Origin: Haloferax gibbonsii ATCC 33959
GTDB taxonomy: Archaea; Halobacteriota; Halobacteria; Halobacteriales; Haloferacaceae
Reading direction: 5' to 3'
NCBI RefSeq assembly: GCF_000336775.1
Contig: NZ_AOLJ01000013.1
Span: forward strand, 62,144-126,143
Length of the DNA: 64,000 bases
Position 1 is the first letter of the stretch. Each line of letters starts with the position of its first letter. The notes below the pieces were generated by a model that saw nothing but the letters and a program-made list of their open reading frames with translations, was not told the DNA's origin and did not search any database. The position numbers and the translations under genes were made by a program. This document shows positions 1 through 8,356 of the stretch, piece after piece.

Positions 1-411
1 GCGACGAGGCGGGTCGACCGCTGGCTCGACCAGGTGTTTTTCGCCGCGTGGGAGGTGTCGGTACTGGCGATTCCGACGCTCTGGCTCCTGCTTTTCGCGA
101 CCCCGAGAGCCGCGGTGTCGCTGTCCGGTCTCACCGCCCTCGCGGTGAGCGCCGTCGCCGTCGGCACCTTCCGTGGCGGCTACGTCGGAACCGGGTCGTG
201 GCCGCGGCCCGGCCACCTACCGACGCTCCCGATTCGCTCGGCGTACTACAGCCTCGTCGTCGGCGGTGCGGCGCTCCTCGGTGCCGCAGCACAGGTCCAC
301 ACCGGGTGGTTCTGGGCGGGCATCGTCGTCCCCGTGTTCGCCGTCGGGGCGTTGGCGATGCTGCCGTCGGTCGTCGCCGCCGTCGAACAGACCGCACGAC
401 TGACGCTGTGA
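1..411 (+). CDS. Partial membrane protein, 5' end outside window
   Basis: The reading frame is open from the first base of the window to a stop at 409-411, so the true start is probably upstream; the first in-frame start inside the window is GTG at 34. The visible 136 residues hold about four hydrophobic segments (around WLLLFA, LTALAVSAVAVG, YYSLVVGGAALLG and GIVVPVFAVGALAML), separated by a short arginine- and proline-rich loop. This is an integral membrane protein of unknown family. The preceding residues are charged (RRVDRWLD), which suggests a cytoplasmic segment before the first helix. No partner can be named because the upstream context is missing. Confidence 0.55.
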   Translation, partial: ATRRVDRWLDQVFFAAWEVSVLAIPTLWLLLFATPRAAVSLSGLTALAVSAVAVGTFRGGYVGTGSWPRPGHLPTLPIRSAYYSLVVGGAALLGAAAQVHTGWFWAGIVVPVFAVGALAMLPSVVAAVEQTARLTL

Positions 412-578
412 TTCGATATCGACAGTGAGGCGACATTCACTCCGAATTTGGAAGAAACCCGGCACAGAGTGGTGTGAGATATCGAAAAACCACTATCTGC
501 TTTCTCGTCCCTCGTTCACTCGAATCGTCGGGCCGGGCGCGGTCTCGCCCGACTCGTCGATTTCGAGGGAGAACGACT

Positions 579-1130
579 ATGACGAACACAGAACATCGAG
601 ACGGCCCGACCCGTCGCCGGTTCCTCCGGGCGTCCGGACTGCTCGTGGGCGGACTCGCCCTCGGCGTCGGCGCGGCTGGAACCGCCGTAGCGGGAGTCTC
701 GGTCGCAAACGGGTGGTACGAAGAAGAAGAGATATACTACGTCGCTCACGGGGTGGAGGAGGGAGTGACGGAACGCGGAGAAAACGACATCTACCTCATC
801 GGCGGCGACAGGACGTTGCAGGCACAGGTCGTCGAGTTCATCCCCGGGGAGTCCGGGTACTCACCCCACTGGAACGCAAACCTCGTCAATACGGCCGCAG
901 GGAAGACGGTGGCCGACATCGTCGCCTCGCCGTACGTCTCGGACCACTATCCGGAGGCGCTGTTCGACGACGTCGAAGACATTCGGGCGGCGGCAGACGC
1001 TGGTCTGGTCACGATATCGAAACCCGGCGTCGTCGTCCTGTGTCCGATCGTTCCGGAACGCGTCGCAGATGCACCCGGAAACACCGAACTTCCCGAGGCG
1101 TTCCCCCGTCCGTGGCCGACGACGTTCTGA
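579..1130 (+). CDS. Tat-exported haloarchaeal protein of unknown function
   Basis: The start chosen is ATG at 579, because it places a twin-arginine motif (TRRRFLRASG, residues 11-20) at the N-terminus, followed by a glycine/alanine-rich hydrophobic core (LLVGGLALGVGAAGTAVAG). The protein of 183 residues is therefore probably exported folded by the Tat pathway, as is usual for haloarchaea. The mature part is acidic and carries an EEEEIYYVAHGVEEG stretch and a WNANLV motif that recall small secreted haloarchaeal domain proteins, but I do not recognise an enzyme motif. No lipobox cysteine follows the hydrophobic core; the single cysteine is near the C-terminus. It stands alone between a membrane protein and a convergent gene. 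Confidence 0.7.
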   Translation: MTNTEHRDGPTRRRFLRASGLLVGGLALGVGAAGTAVAGVSVANGWYEEEEIYYVAHGVEEGVTERGENDIYLIGGDRTLQAQVVEFIPGESGYSPHWNANLVNTAAGKTVADIVASPYVSDHYPEALFDDVEDIRAAADAGLVTISKPGVVVLCPIVPERVADAPGNTELPEAFPRPWPTTF

Positions 1131-1228
1131 GCGAGAACGAACGCCGGTGACGGTCGCTTTTTGTCACGACTGCGCGGCGACCGTCTCGGTGAGACTCCGC
1201 TCGTCTATCGAAACTCCGCCCGTCCGTT

Positions 1229-2227
1229 CTACTCGCCAGTCAGCGACTCGCTCGCCGGCGAGAAGTCGATGGTCGTTCCGAGCCCCTCCTCGCGCGCCTT
1301 CTCGTAGAGCATGTGCGCCGCGGCGACCGTCTCGATGCCCGTGCCGCCGCTGTCGAAGACGGTTATCTCCTCGTCGTCCTCGCGCCCGGCGGCGACGCCC
1401 GCGACGACCTCGCCGAGTTCGGCGTGGATGTGGTCCTCGTCGACGACGCCGGCCTCGACGGCGGCGAGGAACGACCCGGCGTCCATCGTGGCGCGCTCGC
1501 GGAGGTCGGGGACGTACGTCGCGCGCTCGATGGTCGTCTCGTCGAGTTCGCGCTTTTCGGGGTGGTACTGACCCATCGCGGTGACGTGCGTGCCGGGTTC
1601 GAGCAGGTCGCCGTCGAACACCGGCTCCGCGGCGGTCGTGGCGGTGACGACGATGTCGGCTCCCTCGACGGCCGCGGCGCTGGAGGCGACGGCGGCGACG
1701 CTGGCGTCGAGCGTGCGGTCCATCTCGCCCGCGAACGACTCGCGGCTCTCCTTCGTCGGCGAGTAGACCCAGACGGTGTCGAGGTCGCGGACGGTCGCGG
1801 CGGCCCGGAGCTGTCCGCGGGCCTGCGCGCCGCTCCCGATGAGCGCGAGCGTCGAGGCGTCGTCGCGGGCAAGGGCGTCGATGGCGACTCCGCCCGCCGC
1901 CCCGGTCTTGAAGGGATTCATGCTCGCGCCGTCGAGGAGCGCCAGCGGCTCGCCGCTCTCGGCGTCGAAAAGCGGCGTCATGAACCACGCGTCCTCCGCG
2001 CCGAAGCCGGCGGAGTACATGTAGCCGCCCATCGCGCCCGTCTCGGGGAGCACGGCCGCGTAGGAGGTGAGCATGCCCGGCGGCTCGCGGTTGAACAGTT
2101 TCGTCCGCGGCTCGGCCGGCGCGCCCTCGCCGCGCTGTCTGTAGCCCTCGCGGACGGCATCGACGTACTCGACAGGGGTCGCCAGTCCGCTAACCTCGTC
2201 GCTCGTGAGGAACAAGGTCGCTGTCAT
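1229..2227 (-). CDS. Ornithine cyclodeaminase / mu-crystallin family dehydrogenase
   Basis: The 332-residue protein belongs to the ornithine cyclodeaminase/alanine dehydrogenase (mu-crystallin) family, NAD(P)-dependent enzymes acting on amino or imino acids. Visible features are the substrate region ending in GASMNPFKTGAAGG, the dinucleotide-binding motif LIGSGAQARGQL, and the C-terminal DSGGTGIETVAAA that closes the Rossmann domain. ATG at 2227 was chosen over an in-frame start 9 codons upstream because it gives the family's usual N-terminus. The family contains ornithine cyclodeaminases, alanine dehydrogenases and ketimine reductases; sequence alone does not tell which reaction this one catalyses. 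It is monocistronic and convergent with the Tat protein gene. Confidence 0.85.
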   Translation of the reverse strand: MTATLFLTSDEVSGLATPVEYVDAVREGYRQRGEGAPAEPRTKLFNREPPGMLTSYAAVLPETGAMGGYMYSAGFGAEDAWFMTPLFDAESGEPLALLDGASMNPFKTGAAGGVAIDALARDDASTLALIGSGAQARGQLRAAATVRDLDTVWVYSPTKESRESFAGEMDRTLDASVAAVASSAAAVEGADIVVTATTAAEPVFDGDLLEPGTHVTAMGQYHPEKRELDETTIERATYVPDLRERATMDAGSFLAAVEAGVVDEDHIHAELGEVVAGVAAGREDDEEITVFDSGGTGIETVAAAHMLYEKAREEGLGTTIDFSPASESLTGE

Positions 2228-2299
2228 GGTCGGAAAAACGAGACCTGCGGTCAAAACCCTGCGGGCCGGCGAACCGACCGGACGGGCGCGGGTTGGGGG

Positions 2300-2548
2300 T
2301 TAGTCTGCGTCGAGGACCGAAGGAGAGGGCGCGTCAGCGGCGTTGGGACCGGCGTGTTCGTCGAGGCGGGCGGGGGACGGCGACGAGGGCCCGTTCACGA
2401 AGAGCGCGTGGCCGGTGAGGAGCGCGGCCATACCCGCGGCCATCGGCACTGCCGTGGTCAACTGCAACCCGGCGACGGTAAGCGTGCCGGTGATGCCGAG
2501 GAGTGTGAGCGGGATGAGCCCAAGAATGTAGTCGTAATATCCGGTCAT
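2300..2548 (-). CDS. Small two-helix membrane protein
   Basis: This gene encodes an 82-residue protein with two hydrophobic segments (ILGLIPLTLLGITG and a segment ending in AGMAALLTGHALF) and a hydrophilic, proline-rich acidic tail. ATG at 2548 was chosen because a TATA-like element lies about 30 bases upstream, the usual arrangement for leaderless haloarchaeal transcripts. An in-frame upstream start would place the TATA-like sequence inside the gene. I do not recognise the family; short two-helix proteins of this kind are common in haloarchaea and mostly uncharacterised. It is divergent from the MFS transporter gene. Confidence 0.65.
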   Translation of the reverse strand: MTGYYDYILGLIPLTLLGITGTLTVAGLQLTTAVPMAAGMAALLTGHALFVNGPSSPSPARLDEHAGPNAADAPSPSVLDAD

Positions 2549-2575
2549 AATATATAACATACTACGGACGTAAGT

Positions 2576-2584
2576 GGTATAATT
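2576..2584 (-). promoter_or_regulatory. TATA-like box for the two-helix membrane protein
   Basis: On the minus strand this reads AATTATACC, centred about 32 bases before the ATG at 2548. That spacing predicts transcription starting within a few bases of the start codon. Confidence 0.4.
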
Positions 2585-2776
2585 CTTTCCCATAGATGAC
2601 TGATACTGTTTTTGTGGCATTCGGATACCTTCTCCATAACTTATAGCGAGATAATCGCAAGACGACGGAGGGGTTGTAGCCCCAGAAGAACATCACGAAT
2701 TCGATACTGTGGATTGTGCCTCTCGCCCGAACAGTCGGGCCGGCGCTCGCGTCGTCTGCCGGAACTCCACACGATT

Positions 2777-4129
2777 ATGGGAGTCGGTGCCGTGGCCGGA
2801 GACGTGAACCGTAACGACCGCTCAATCGTCGCGTTGGTGATGCTCGCCCACGGGATGGTCCACACGTACGAACTGTCCATCCCCATCTTCGTGGCCATCT
2901 GGCTCGGGGAGTTCGCGAGCATCGACCTCGGCATCGCGACGATTCCCGTCACGACCGCCTCGCTGGGCGTGATGACCGGCCTCGGATTCGCGCTGTTCGG
3001 CCTCGGGGCGCTCCCCGGCGGCATCCTCGTCGACCGCGTCGGTTCCAAGCGCCTCATCGTCGCCTGTCTCCTCGGCATGGCCGGGTCGTTCGTCCTGCTC
3101 GCGCTGTCGCCGAACCTCGTCGTCGTCGCCCTCGCGCTCGTCGTCTGGGGCGCGGCGGCCAGCGTCTACCACCCCGCCGGGCTCCGGCTCATCAGCACCG
3201 GCGTCGAGGAACGCGGGACCGGCTTCGCCTACCACGGCATCGCCGGGAACCTCGGCATCGGTTTCGGCCCCTTCCTCACCGCGCTCCTCCTGTTGTTCTT
3301 CGACTGGCACCTCGTCGCCGGCGTGCTCGCGCTCCCGGCGCTCGTGGCCGCCGCGCTCGCTACCCGCGCCAACTTCGAAGAGCAGGCCGCGGTCGCCGCG
3401 ACCGACGGCGGCGACGGGAGCGACACCGGCGGCGACGACAAAGCCGGCGCGGGCGTCTCCTCGTTCGCGGAACTGGTCTCGCAGTCGAAGCACCTGTTCG
3501 CCGGCGGGTTCGCGCTCGTCTTCGCGCTCGTGATGTTCTCGGGGCTCTACTACCGCGGCGTCACGACGTTCCTCCCGGACCTCCTCGGCTCGGTCATCGG
3601 CATCGAGCCGATACCCGTCTCCGAACTCCTCCCCGCCGCCCTCGCGTCCGGGTCGGCCGGTGGCGCGCCGACGCTCGACGTGGAACTGTTCGTCTACGCC
3701 GGTCTCCTGACGGTCGGCGTCTTCGGGCAGTACGTCGGCGGGAAGCTCACCGACCGTATCAGGACCGAACGCGGTATCGTCGCCGGCTTCGGCGCGCTCG
3801 CCGTCATCGCCGTCGCCTTCCTCCCCGTGGCGAGTCTCGGCGTCGGCCCGCTCCTCGCAGTCTGTGCGCTCCTCGGCTTCTTCCTGTTCATGGTCCAGCC
3901 GTTCTATCAGGCGACCGTCGCGGAGTACACGCCCGCCGGGCTCCGCGGGCTCTCGTACGGGTTTACTTACCTCGGCGTGTTCGGCGTCGGCGCGCTCGGC
4001 GGTGCCGTCGCCGGCTACATCCTCACCGTCGCCGACTCGACGGCGCTGTTCTTGGTCCTCGCCGGGTTCGCGACGGCCGCGACGCTCCTCGGCGTGACGT
4101 TGTTGCGACGGCGGCCGACGCCCGCCTGA
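2777..4129 (+). CDS. MFS transporter
   Basis: The 450-residue protein has the twelve-helix pattern of the major facilitator superfamily, with a long charged loop in the middle (about residues 200-230, rich in Asp and Gly) that divides the two six-helix halves. The loop after helix 2 reads GILVDRVGSKRL, which matches the conserved MFS motif between helices 2 and 3, and GGKLTDRIRTERG is its counterpart in the second half. ATG at 2777 was chosen over an earlier in-frame ATG because the upstream 55 residues are arginine-rich and not membrane-like. The substrate cannot be told from sequence. The histidine in MLAHGMVHTYELSIPIF of helix 1 recalls sugar-phosphate or fosmidomycin-type carriers, which is weak evidence. 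Confidence 0.85.
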   Translation: MGVGAVAGDVNRNDRSIVALVMLAHGMVHTYELSIPIFVAIWLGEFASIDLGIATIPVTTASLGVMTGLGFALFGLGALPGGILVDRVGSKRLIVACLLGMAGSFVLLALSPNLVVVALALVVWGAAASVYHPAGLRLISTGVEERGTGFAYHGIAGNLGIGFGPFLTALLLLFFDWHLVAGVLALPALVAAALATRANFEEQAAVAATDGGDGSDTGGDDKAGAGVSSFAELVSQSKHLFAGGFALVFALVMFSGLYYRGVTTFLPDLLGSVIGIEPIPVSELLPAALASGSAGGAPTLDVELFVYAGLLTVGVFGQYVGGKLTDRIRTERGIVAGFGALAVIAVAFLPVASLGVGPLLAVCALLGFFLFMVQPFYQATVAEYTPAGLRGLSYGFTYLGVFGVGALGGAVAGYILTVADSTALFLVLAGFATAATLLGVTLLRRRPTPA

Positions 4130-4143
4130 GGGCGGTCGATCGG

Positions 4144-4159
4144 CCGAAAAAACAGTTTT
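4144..4159 (+). terminator. T-rich stretch between convergent genes
   Basis: A run of A followed by CAGTTTTTGA lies 15-30 bases after the MFS stop codon, between two convergent genes. Archaeal transcription ends at T-rich tracts, so this is a candidate terminator; the assignment is by position only. Confidence 0.3.
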
Positions 4160-4190
4160 TGACGGACGGGTTCGGTCCGGTCTCCGCGTC

Positions 4191-4607
4191 TCAGACGAGT
4201 CGGAAGTAAATCGTCCGCCAGACGCCGAGCGCGACGGAGCCGAGCACCAGCATGACCGCGACGAACGTGAGTTCGACGCCGCCTTCGAAAAGCGGCGTCC
4301 AGCGAATCGCCATGCCGATGACGGTCGCCGCGAGCCACGAGCGAATGCCGAGCGGGACGGCCGACTTCGCCGACTCGGCCGCGCCCGGCGAGTACGCGCC
4401 CAACAGCGGGGCGGTGACGAGCCATCCGATGAGGAACGGGACCGAGGTGAGTACCCAGCCGACCGGGTCGGCCGAGAGGTACGACACCCCGTTGTGCTGA
4501 ACCACGCCGACGGTGACGAGGAGGAAGATGGCGAGCACGTCGCCCACCGCGATGGGTAACGCCCCGGCATCGAGTCGCTCCTCTAAGAACGAAGTCGAGG
4601 TTGCCAT
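4191..4607 (-). CDS. DUF3054 family membrane protein
   Basis: The 138-residue protein has four hydrophobic segments and the DUF3054 features: an N-terminal helix (VGDVLAIFLLVTVG), then HNGVS, a PFLIGWLVTAPLLGAY segment, an LGIRSWLAATVIGMAIR segment, and a final helix ending in WRTIYF. The length and pattern match the family, which is found in haloarchaea and actinobacteria and has no known function. It is convergent with the MFS gene and reads in the same direction as the methyltransferase 21 bases upstream, so those two may share a transcript. Confidence 0.8.
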   Translation of the reverse strand: MATSTSFLEERLDAGALPIAVGDVLAIFLLVTVGVVQHNGVSYLSADPVGWVLTSVPFLIGWLVTAPLLGAYSPGAAESAKSAVPLGIRSWLAATVIGMAIRWTPLFEGGVELTFVAVMLVLGSVALGVWRTIYFRLV

Positions 4608-4628
4608 AGGCGAGGATTCGTCGCCCCC

Positions 4629-5210
4629 CTAATGGCTTTCCCGCTTTTTTCCGACCACCGTGTACTCGAAGCCCCGTTCGACCACGTCGGCCTCGAACCC
4701 GACGCGTTCGAGAAAGCGCACGAGCTCGTCGGGCGCGGCGAACGCCGAGCCGAAGCCGACGACGCGCTCGGCGGCGACGAGCCCCCGCCCGAGGAGCGTC
4801 TCGGGGTCGAACTCGTTGACGGCGAACACCCCGCCGGGCGCGAGCACGCGGAAGACCTCCTCGGCGACCCCCCGCTGGTTCGGCATGTGGTGGAAGGCGT
4901 CCACGACGGTCACGGCGTCGAGGGAGTCGTCGGCGAAGGGAAGCCCTCGGGCGTCGCCGCGGACGCAGTCGAGGCCTCGTTCGCGCGCCCGACGGAGCAT
5001 CCCAGCCGAGCGGTCGAGGACGATGCGCTCGGGAACGTCGAGCGCGAGGGTCGCCCGCCCGGAGCCGCCGCCGATGTCGACGACGCGCTCGATGGGGCGG
5101 TCGGCGCGGTCGAGCGCGGTCCCGAGTGCGCCGGGGTCGGCGGGCGGCATCACGAGGTCGTAGACGGGTGCGAAGCGGTCGAAGAACCGAACGTCGCCAG
5201 CGCCGTGCAT
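4629..5210 (-). CDS. Class I SAM-dependent methyltransferase
   Basis: The 193-residue protein shows the class I methyltransferase fold: FDRFAPVYDLVMP near the N-terminus, motif I RVVDIGGGSGRA for S-adenosylmethionine binding, the acidic residue of motif II (VLDRSAGML), GDARGLPFADDSLDAVTV for motif III and VFRVLAPGGVFAV for motif IV. ATG at 5210 was preferred to the in-frame ATG at 5270 because the latter would overlap the start of the divergent acetyltransferase gene. This type resembles the UbiE/Coq5-like group, but the substrate is not predictable. The intergenic space to the divergent gene is only 58 bases, so the two promoters must overlap. Confidence 0.85.
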   Translation of the reverse strand: MHGAGDVRFFDRFAPVYDLVMPPADPGALGTALDRADRPIERVVDIGGGSGRATLALDVPERIVLDRSAGMLRRARERGLDCVRGDARGLPFADDSLDAVTVVDAFHHMPNQRGVAEEVFRVLAPGGVFAVNEFDPETLLGRGLVAAERVVGFGSAFAAPDELVRFLERVGFEADVVERGFEYTVVGKKRESH

Positions 5211-5268
5211 GCCCGACTCCACGGCTCCGCCGGGGAAGGTTCTTGCGCGCGGCGGTCCCATCTCGGCC

Positions 5269-5889
5269 ATGGAGTTCGACCTGCTCGGGTGGCCCGAAGA
5301 CGGGCCGCGACTCCGCCTCGACTACCGGCGGTTCGCCTACGCGGGGAAGTTCGTCACCGCGGGGACGGGCAAGACGGTGTTCCGCGACCCCGACGCGCCC
5401 CTGCCGGCGCTCGACGACGACCGGCCCGCGCCGACCGGCGGCCCCGATTCTCTGCCGCCGCTGGCCGAGGACGTGGTCGCCGCCGTCGCGTTCAACGAGG
5501 ACCGAACGGACCCGACGACGCTCTGGCTCCGGTACGTCACGGTCCGGCGGGACCGCCGGGACGACGGACTCGGTCCCGACCTCCTCCGCCGGACCTGCGA
5601 AGCCGCCGCGGACCGCGGCTACGAGACGGTCCGCATCGCCGCGAACAACCCCTTCGCCTACGAGGCGTGCCACAAGGCCGGGTTCGGCTTCACGGGCCGC
5701 GAGACGGGCGTCGCCGAGTTGGTGCTGGAGCGCCCCGCCGACGCGCCCGTCGCGGTCTCACGCGAGACGTACCAGTCCGGCCTCGACCGCTACCGCGCCC
5801 GCGACCTCGGCGACCCGGAGCGGTCGTTTCTCGCGGCGCGCGAGGGGGCGGAGCCGCCCGGAGTCGGCGGCGTTCACTCGGACGATTGA
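5269..5889 (+). CDS. GNAT family N-acetyltransferase
   Basis: The 206-residue protein has the GNAT acetyl-CoA binding region: TLWLRYVTVRRDRRDDGLGPDLL fits the beta-4/alpha-3 segment with an R/Q-x-x-G-x-G/A-like turn, followed by RIAANNPFAYEACHKAGFGFTGRE, the usual beta-5/alpha-4 part with the conserved N and A residues. The N-terminal third (MEFDLLGWPEDGPRLRLDYR) is haloarchaeal-specific. The substrate is unknown. It is divergent from the methyltransferase and only 27 bases upstream of the FEN-1 gene, so it could be co-transcribed with it. Confidence 0.8.
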   Translation: MEFDLLGWPEDGPRLRLDYRRFAYAGKFVTAGTGKTVFRDPDAPLPALDDDRPAPTGGPDSLPPLAEDVVAAVAFNEDRTDPTTLWLRYVTVRRDRRDDGLGPDLLRRTCEAAADRGYETVRIAANNPFAYEACHKAGFGFTGRETGVAELVLERPADAPVAVSRETYQSGLDRYRARDLGDPERSFLAAREGAEPPGVGGVHSDD

Positions 5890-5916
5890 AACCCTCGGCC
5901 CTCGAAGGCCGAGCAA

Positions 5917-6897
5917 ATGGGAAACGCAGACCTGCGGACGCTCGCCGCGCTCTCCGAGGTGTCGTTCGACGAGGTGACCGGGAGCGTCGTGGCCGTCGAC
6001 GCCCACAACTGGCTGTACCGGTATCTCACGACGACGGTCAAGTGGACGAGCTCGGAGAAGTACACGACGAGCGAGGGGAAAGAGGTCGCCAACCTCGTCG
6101 GCATCGTCCAGGGGCTCCCCAAGTTCTTCGAACACGACCTGACGCCCGTCTTCGTCTTCGACGGCGGCGTCACGGAGATGAAAGACGACGAGGTGGCAAA
6201 GCGCCGCGAACAGCGCGAGAAGGCCGAAGAACGGCTCGAAGCGGCCCGCGAGGCCGGCGACGCGGTCGAGGCCGCCCGGATGGAAGCGCGCACCCAGCGA
6301 CTCACCGAGACGATTCAGGACACCAGCCGCGAACTCCTCTCGCTGCTCGACGTGCCCGTGGTCGAAGCGCCCGCCGAGGGCGAGGCGCAGGCGTCCTACA
6401 TGGCCCGCAAGGGCGACGCCGACTACGTGGGCAGCGAGGACTACGACACGCTCCTGTTCGGCGCGCCCTACACGCTCCGACAGCTCACGAGCAAGGGTGA
6501 CCCCGAGCTGATGGACCTCGACGCGACGCTCGACAAGCACGACATCACGTGGGAACAACTCGTGGACATCGCCATGCTCTGCGGGACTGACTTCAACGAG
6601 GGCATCACGGGAATCGGCCCGAAGACCGCCGTGAAAGTCGTCAAGGAACACGGCGACCTCTGGTCGGTCCTCGAAGCCCGCGGCGACAGCATCCCGAACG
6701 CCGACCGGGTGCGCGAGTTCTTCCTCGATCCGCCGGTCACCGACGACTACGACTACGACACGGACATCGACCCGGACGTGGCCGCCGCCCGCGAGTTCGT
6801 CACCGAGACGTGGGAGGTCGACCCCGACGAGGTCCACCGCGGCTTCGAGCGCATCGAGGAGTCGGTCACGCAGACCGGCCTCGACCGCTGGACGTAG
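5917..6897 (+). CDS. fen: Flap endonuclease 1 (FEN-1)
   Basis: This 326-residue protein is the structure-specific 5' flap nuclease that trims Okazaki fragments and acts in base excision repair. The metal-binding acidic residues of the family are all present: D28 (VAVDAHN), D82 (VFDGG), E154 and E156 (PAEGEAQ), D175 and D177 (SEDYD) and D225 (CGTD). The helix-three-turn-helix motif GIGPKTAVK lies at 232-240. The extreme C-terminus, TQTGLDRWT, is a PIP box that binds the PCNA sliding clamp. Residues 88-135 form the charged, flexible arch. The length is normal for archaeal FEN-1 and no catalytic residue is missing. Confidence 0.97.
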   Translation: MGNADLRTLAALSEVSFDEVTGSVVAVDAHNWLYRYLTTTVKWTSSEKYTTSEGKEVANLVGIVQGLPKFFEHDLTPVFVFDGGVTEMKDDEVAKRREQREKAEERLEAAREAGDAVEAARMEARTQRLTETIQDTSRELLSLLDVPVVEAPAEGEAQASYMARKGDADYVGSEDYDTLLFGAPYTLRQLTSKGDPELMDLDATLDKHDITWEQLVDIAMLCGTDFNEGITGIGPKTAVKVVKEHGDLWSVLEARGDSIPNADRVREFFLDPPVTDDYDYDTDIDPDVAAAREFVTETWEVDPDEVHRGFERIEESVTQTGLDRWT

Positions 6898-6963
6898 GCC
6901 GCGCTCGCGCCGAGCCAACAGCCCGCCGACACGTTTACACGGGCCGGTTCGGAACTCCGGCGT

Positions 6964-8349
6964 GTGTCCCCCGACGACGCCCCTCCCACAGACGACGGAT
7001 TCGACTCCTCTTCCGACTCTTCCTCCGACGCGCCCCGCCCCGACGACCGCTCTTCGGTCTCGCGTCGTCAACTGCTCGGCCTCGTCGGCGGCGCGGGCGT
7101 GGTCGGCGGTATCGGTTGGTTCAGGCCGACGTGGCTCCCCGACCCGATTACCGACTGGCTGACGACGCTGTATCCCAATCCGCCGAGTAACTACGTCTGG
7201 CAGCCGCCGGTGAGCGACGCGCACGCCGACGCGGCGGTGGCGAACCTCGAATCCGTCGTCGAACGGGCTGAGGAGTTGCGCTCGCGGGTCGACCGCGATT
7301 CGGTTGACGAAGACACGTGGTTTCACCTCCGCACGACCCCGGGGGGCGGCCACCTCGATTCCGCGAAAGAGGAACGGGACGCCCGCGACCGGCTCAGGTC
7401 TGCAACTACCGGGCTTCAGTACGCCGGTGAGACGGTCGGGTACGCGACCATCGCGCTCGGAGACGACGACCCCGAGGTCCTCGTCGAGCGCGGCCGCGAA
7501 CTGGAACAGGCGATTGACGATCTCGCCGCGTCAGTCTCCGAGTACCGCGTTTCTGCCCCCGGCCGCGACCTCGCGTATCTCTACTCAATCGAGCGACTCC
7601 TCTCGTTCACGCGACTGACCGTCGGTTGGGGCGACTCGAACGGCAGCGACGAGAGGGCCGACTACTCGGCGCACGACTTCGCCGGCGAGTGGGGGTCGCA
7701 GTTACAGACACAACAGCGCATTCGGACCGCACGCTACTACCGCGAGCAGTACCGCACGAACCTCGGCGACGACGCGACCGCGTATCGGGACCGGCTCGCG
7801 GACGCCACCGAGAGGTTCCGGACGGACATCGAACAGTACCCGTCACGCGGTGAGATGCGGACGAGGCTCGATGAGGAACCCAGCCTCGACAGGAACACGC
7901 CCTACGGGGTCGCTCGCTGGGAGCTGTTCACGCTGTGTTTCGACGACAGCTTCAACTACGTCGGAGACTACGAGCGCGGGTTGACCGCGAAGCAGTTCGT
8001 CGACACCGCCCGTGCCCTCCTCGCGCGACAGGCCCACGACTTCGCGCTCGACGCCCTCGACGTGGAACCCGGCGATACCGATTACGACTCCGGCCGGTCG
8101 TTCCGAGCGAAACGCCGTGCGATGCGCGACTTTCGGGCGACGCGCGACGAATACGACTCGAACTTCGCGGGCGTCGTCGCGAACGAGGCGGCGAGCATTA
8201 TCCGCGCCGGCGACGTGAGTCTCGAAATGGGCGACGGTCCCGCGTGGAAAGAGCGCGTCGAATCGGCGGTGTACTACTTCGTCGGTGCTGGGATGATGCG
8301 CAACCTCGGCGACGTGGTCGAACCGGTTGTCGGCGTCGACACCGACTGA
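6964..8349 (+). CDS. Twin-arginine protein of unknown function
   Basis: The 461-residue protein starts at GTG 6964. A Ser/Asp-rich N-terminus of about 30 residues precedes SRRQLLGLVGGAGVVGG, a twin-arginine signal with a short hydrophobic core. No lipobox cysteine follows. The rest is highly charged and mostly helical, with repeated Arg/Glu/Asp heptad-like stretches (for example ANLESVVERAEELRSRV), consistent with a secreted or membrane-anchored helical domain. I do not recognise a catalytic motif. The long serine-rich leader before the Tat motif is longer than usual, so the signal might act as an uncleaved anchor. It follows FEN-1 by 66 bases on the same strand. Confidence 0.65.
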   Translation: MSPDDAPPTDDGFDSSSDSSSDAPRPDDRSSVSRRQLLGLVGGAGVVGGIGWFRPTWLPDPITDWLTTLYPNPPSNYVWQPPVSDAHADAAVANLESVVERAEELRSRVDRDSVDEDTWFHLRTTPGGGHLDSAKEERDARDRLRSATTGLQYAGETVGYATIALGDDDPEVLVERGRELEQAIDDLAASVSEYRVSAPGRDLAYLYSIERLLSFTRLTVGWGDSNGSDERADYSAHDFAGEWGSQLQTQQRIRTARYYREQYRTNLGDDATAYRDRLADATERFRTDIEQYPSRGEMRTRLDEEPSLDRNTPYGVARWELFTLCFDDSFNYVGDYERGLTAKQFVDTARALLARQAHDFALDALDVEPGDTDYDSGRSFRAKRRAMRDFRATRDEYDSNFAGVVANEAASIIRAGDVSLEMGDGPAWKERVESAVYYFVGAGMMRNLGDVVEPVVGVDTD

Positions 8350-8356
8350 CCACGCG

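Noticed and set aside
2822..4570. Minus-strand open frame of about 580 codons opposite the MFS gene
   Set aside because: It is the complement of a high-GC gene with long stop-free antisense frames; composition is arginine- and proline-rich with no motif, while the plus strand encodes a clear MFS transporter. The same applies to long antisense frames at 5758-7353, 25939-28431 and 48487-50529.
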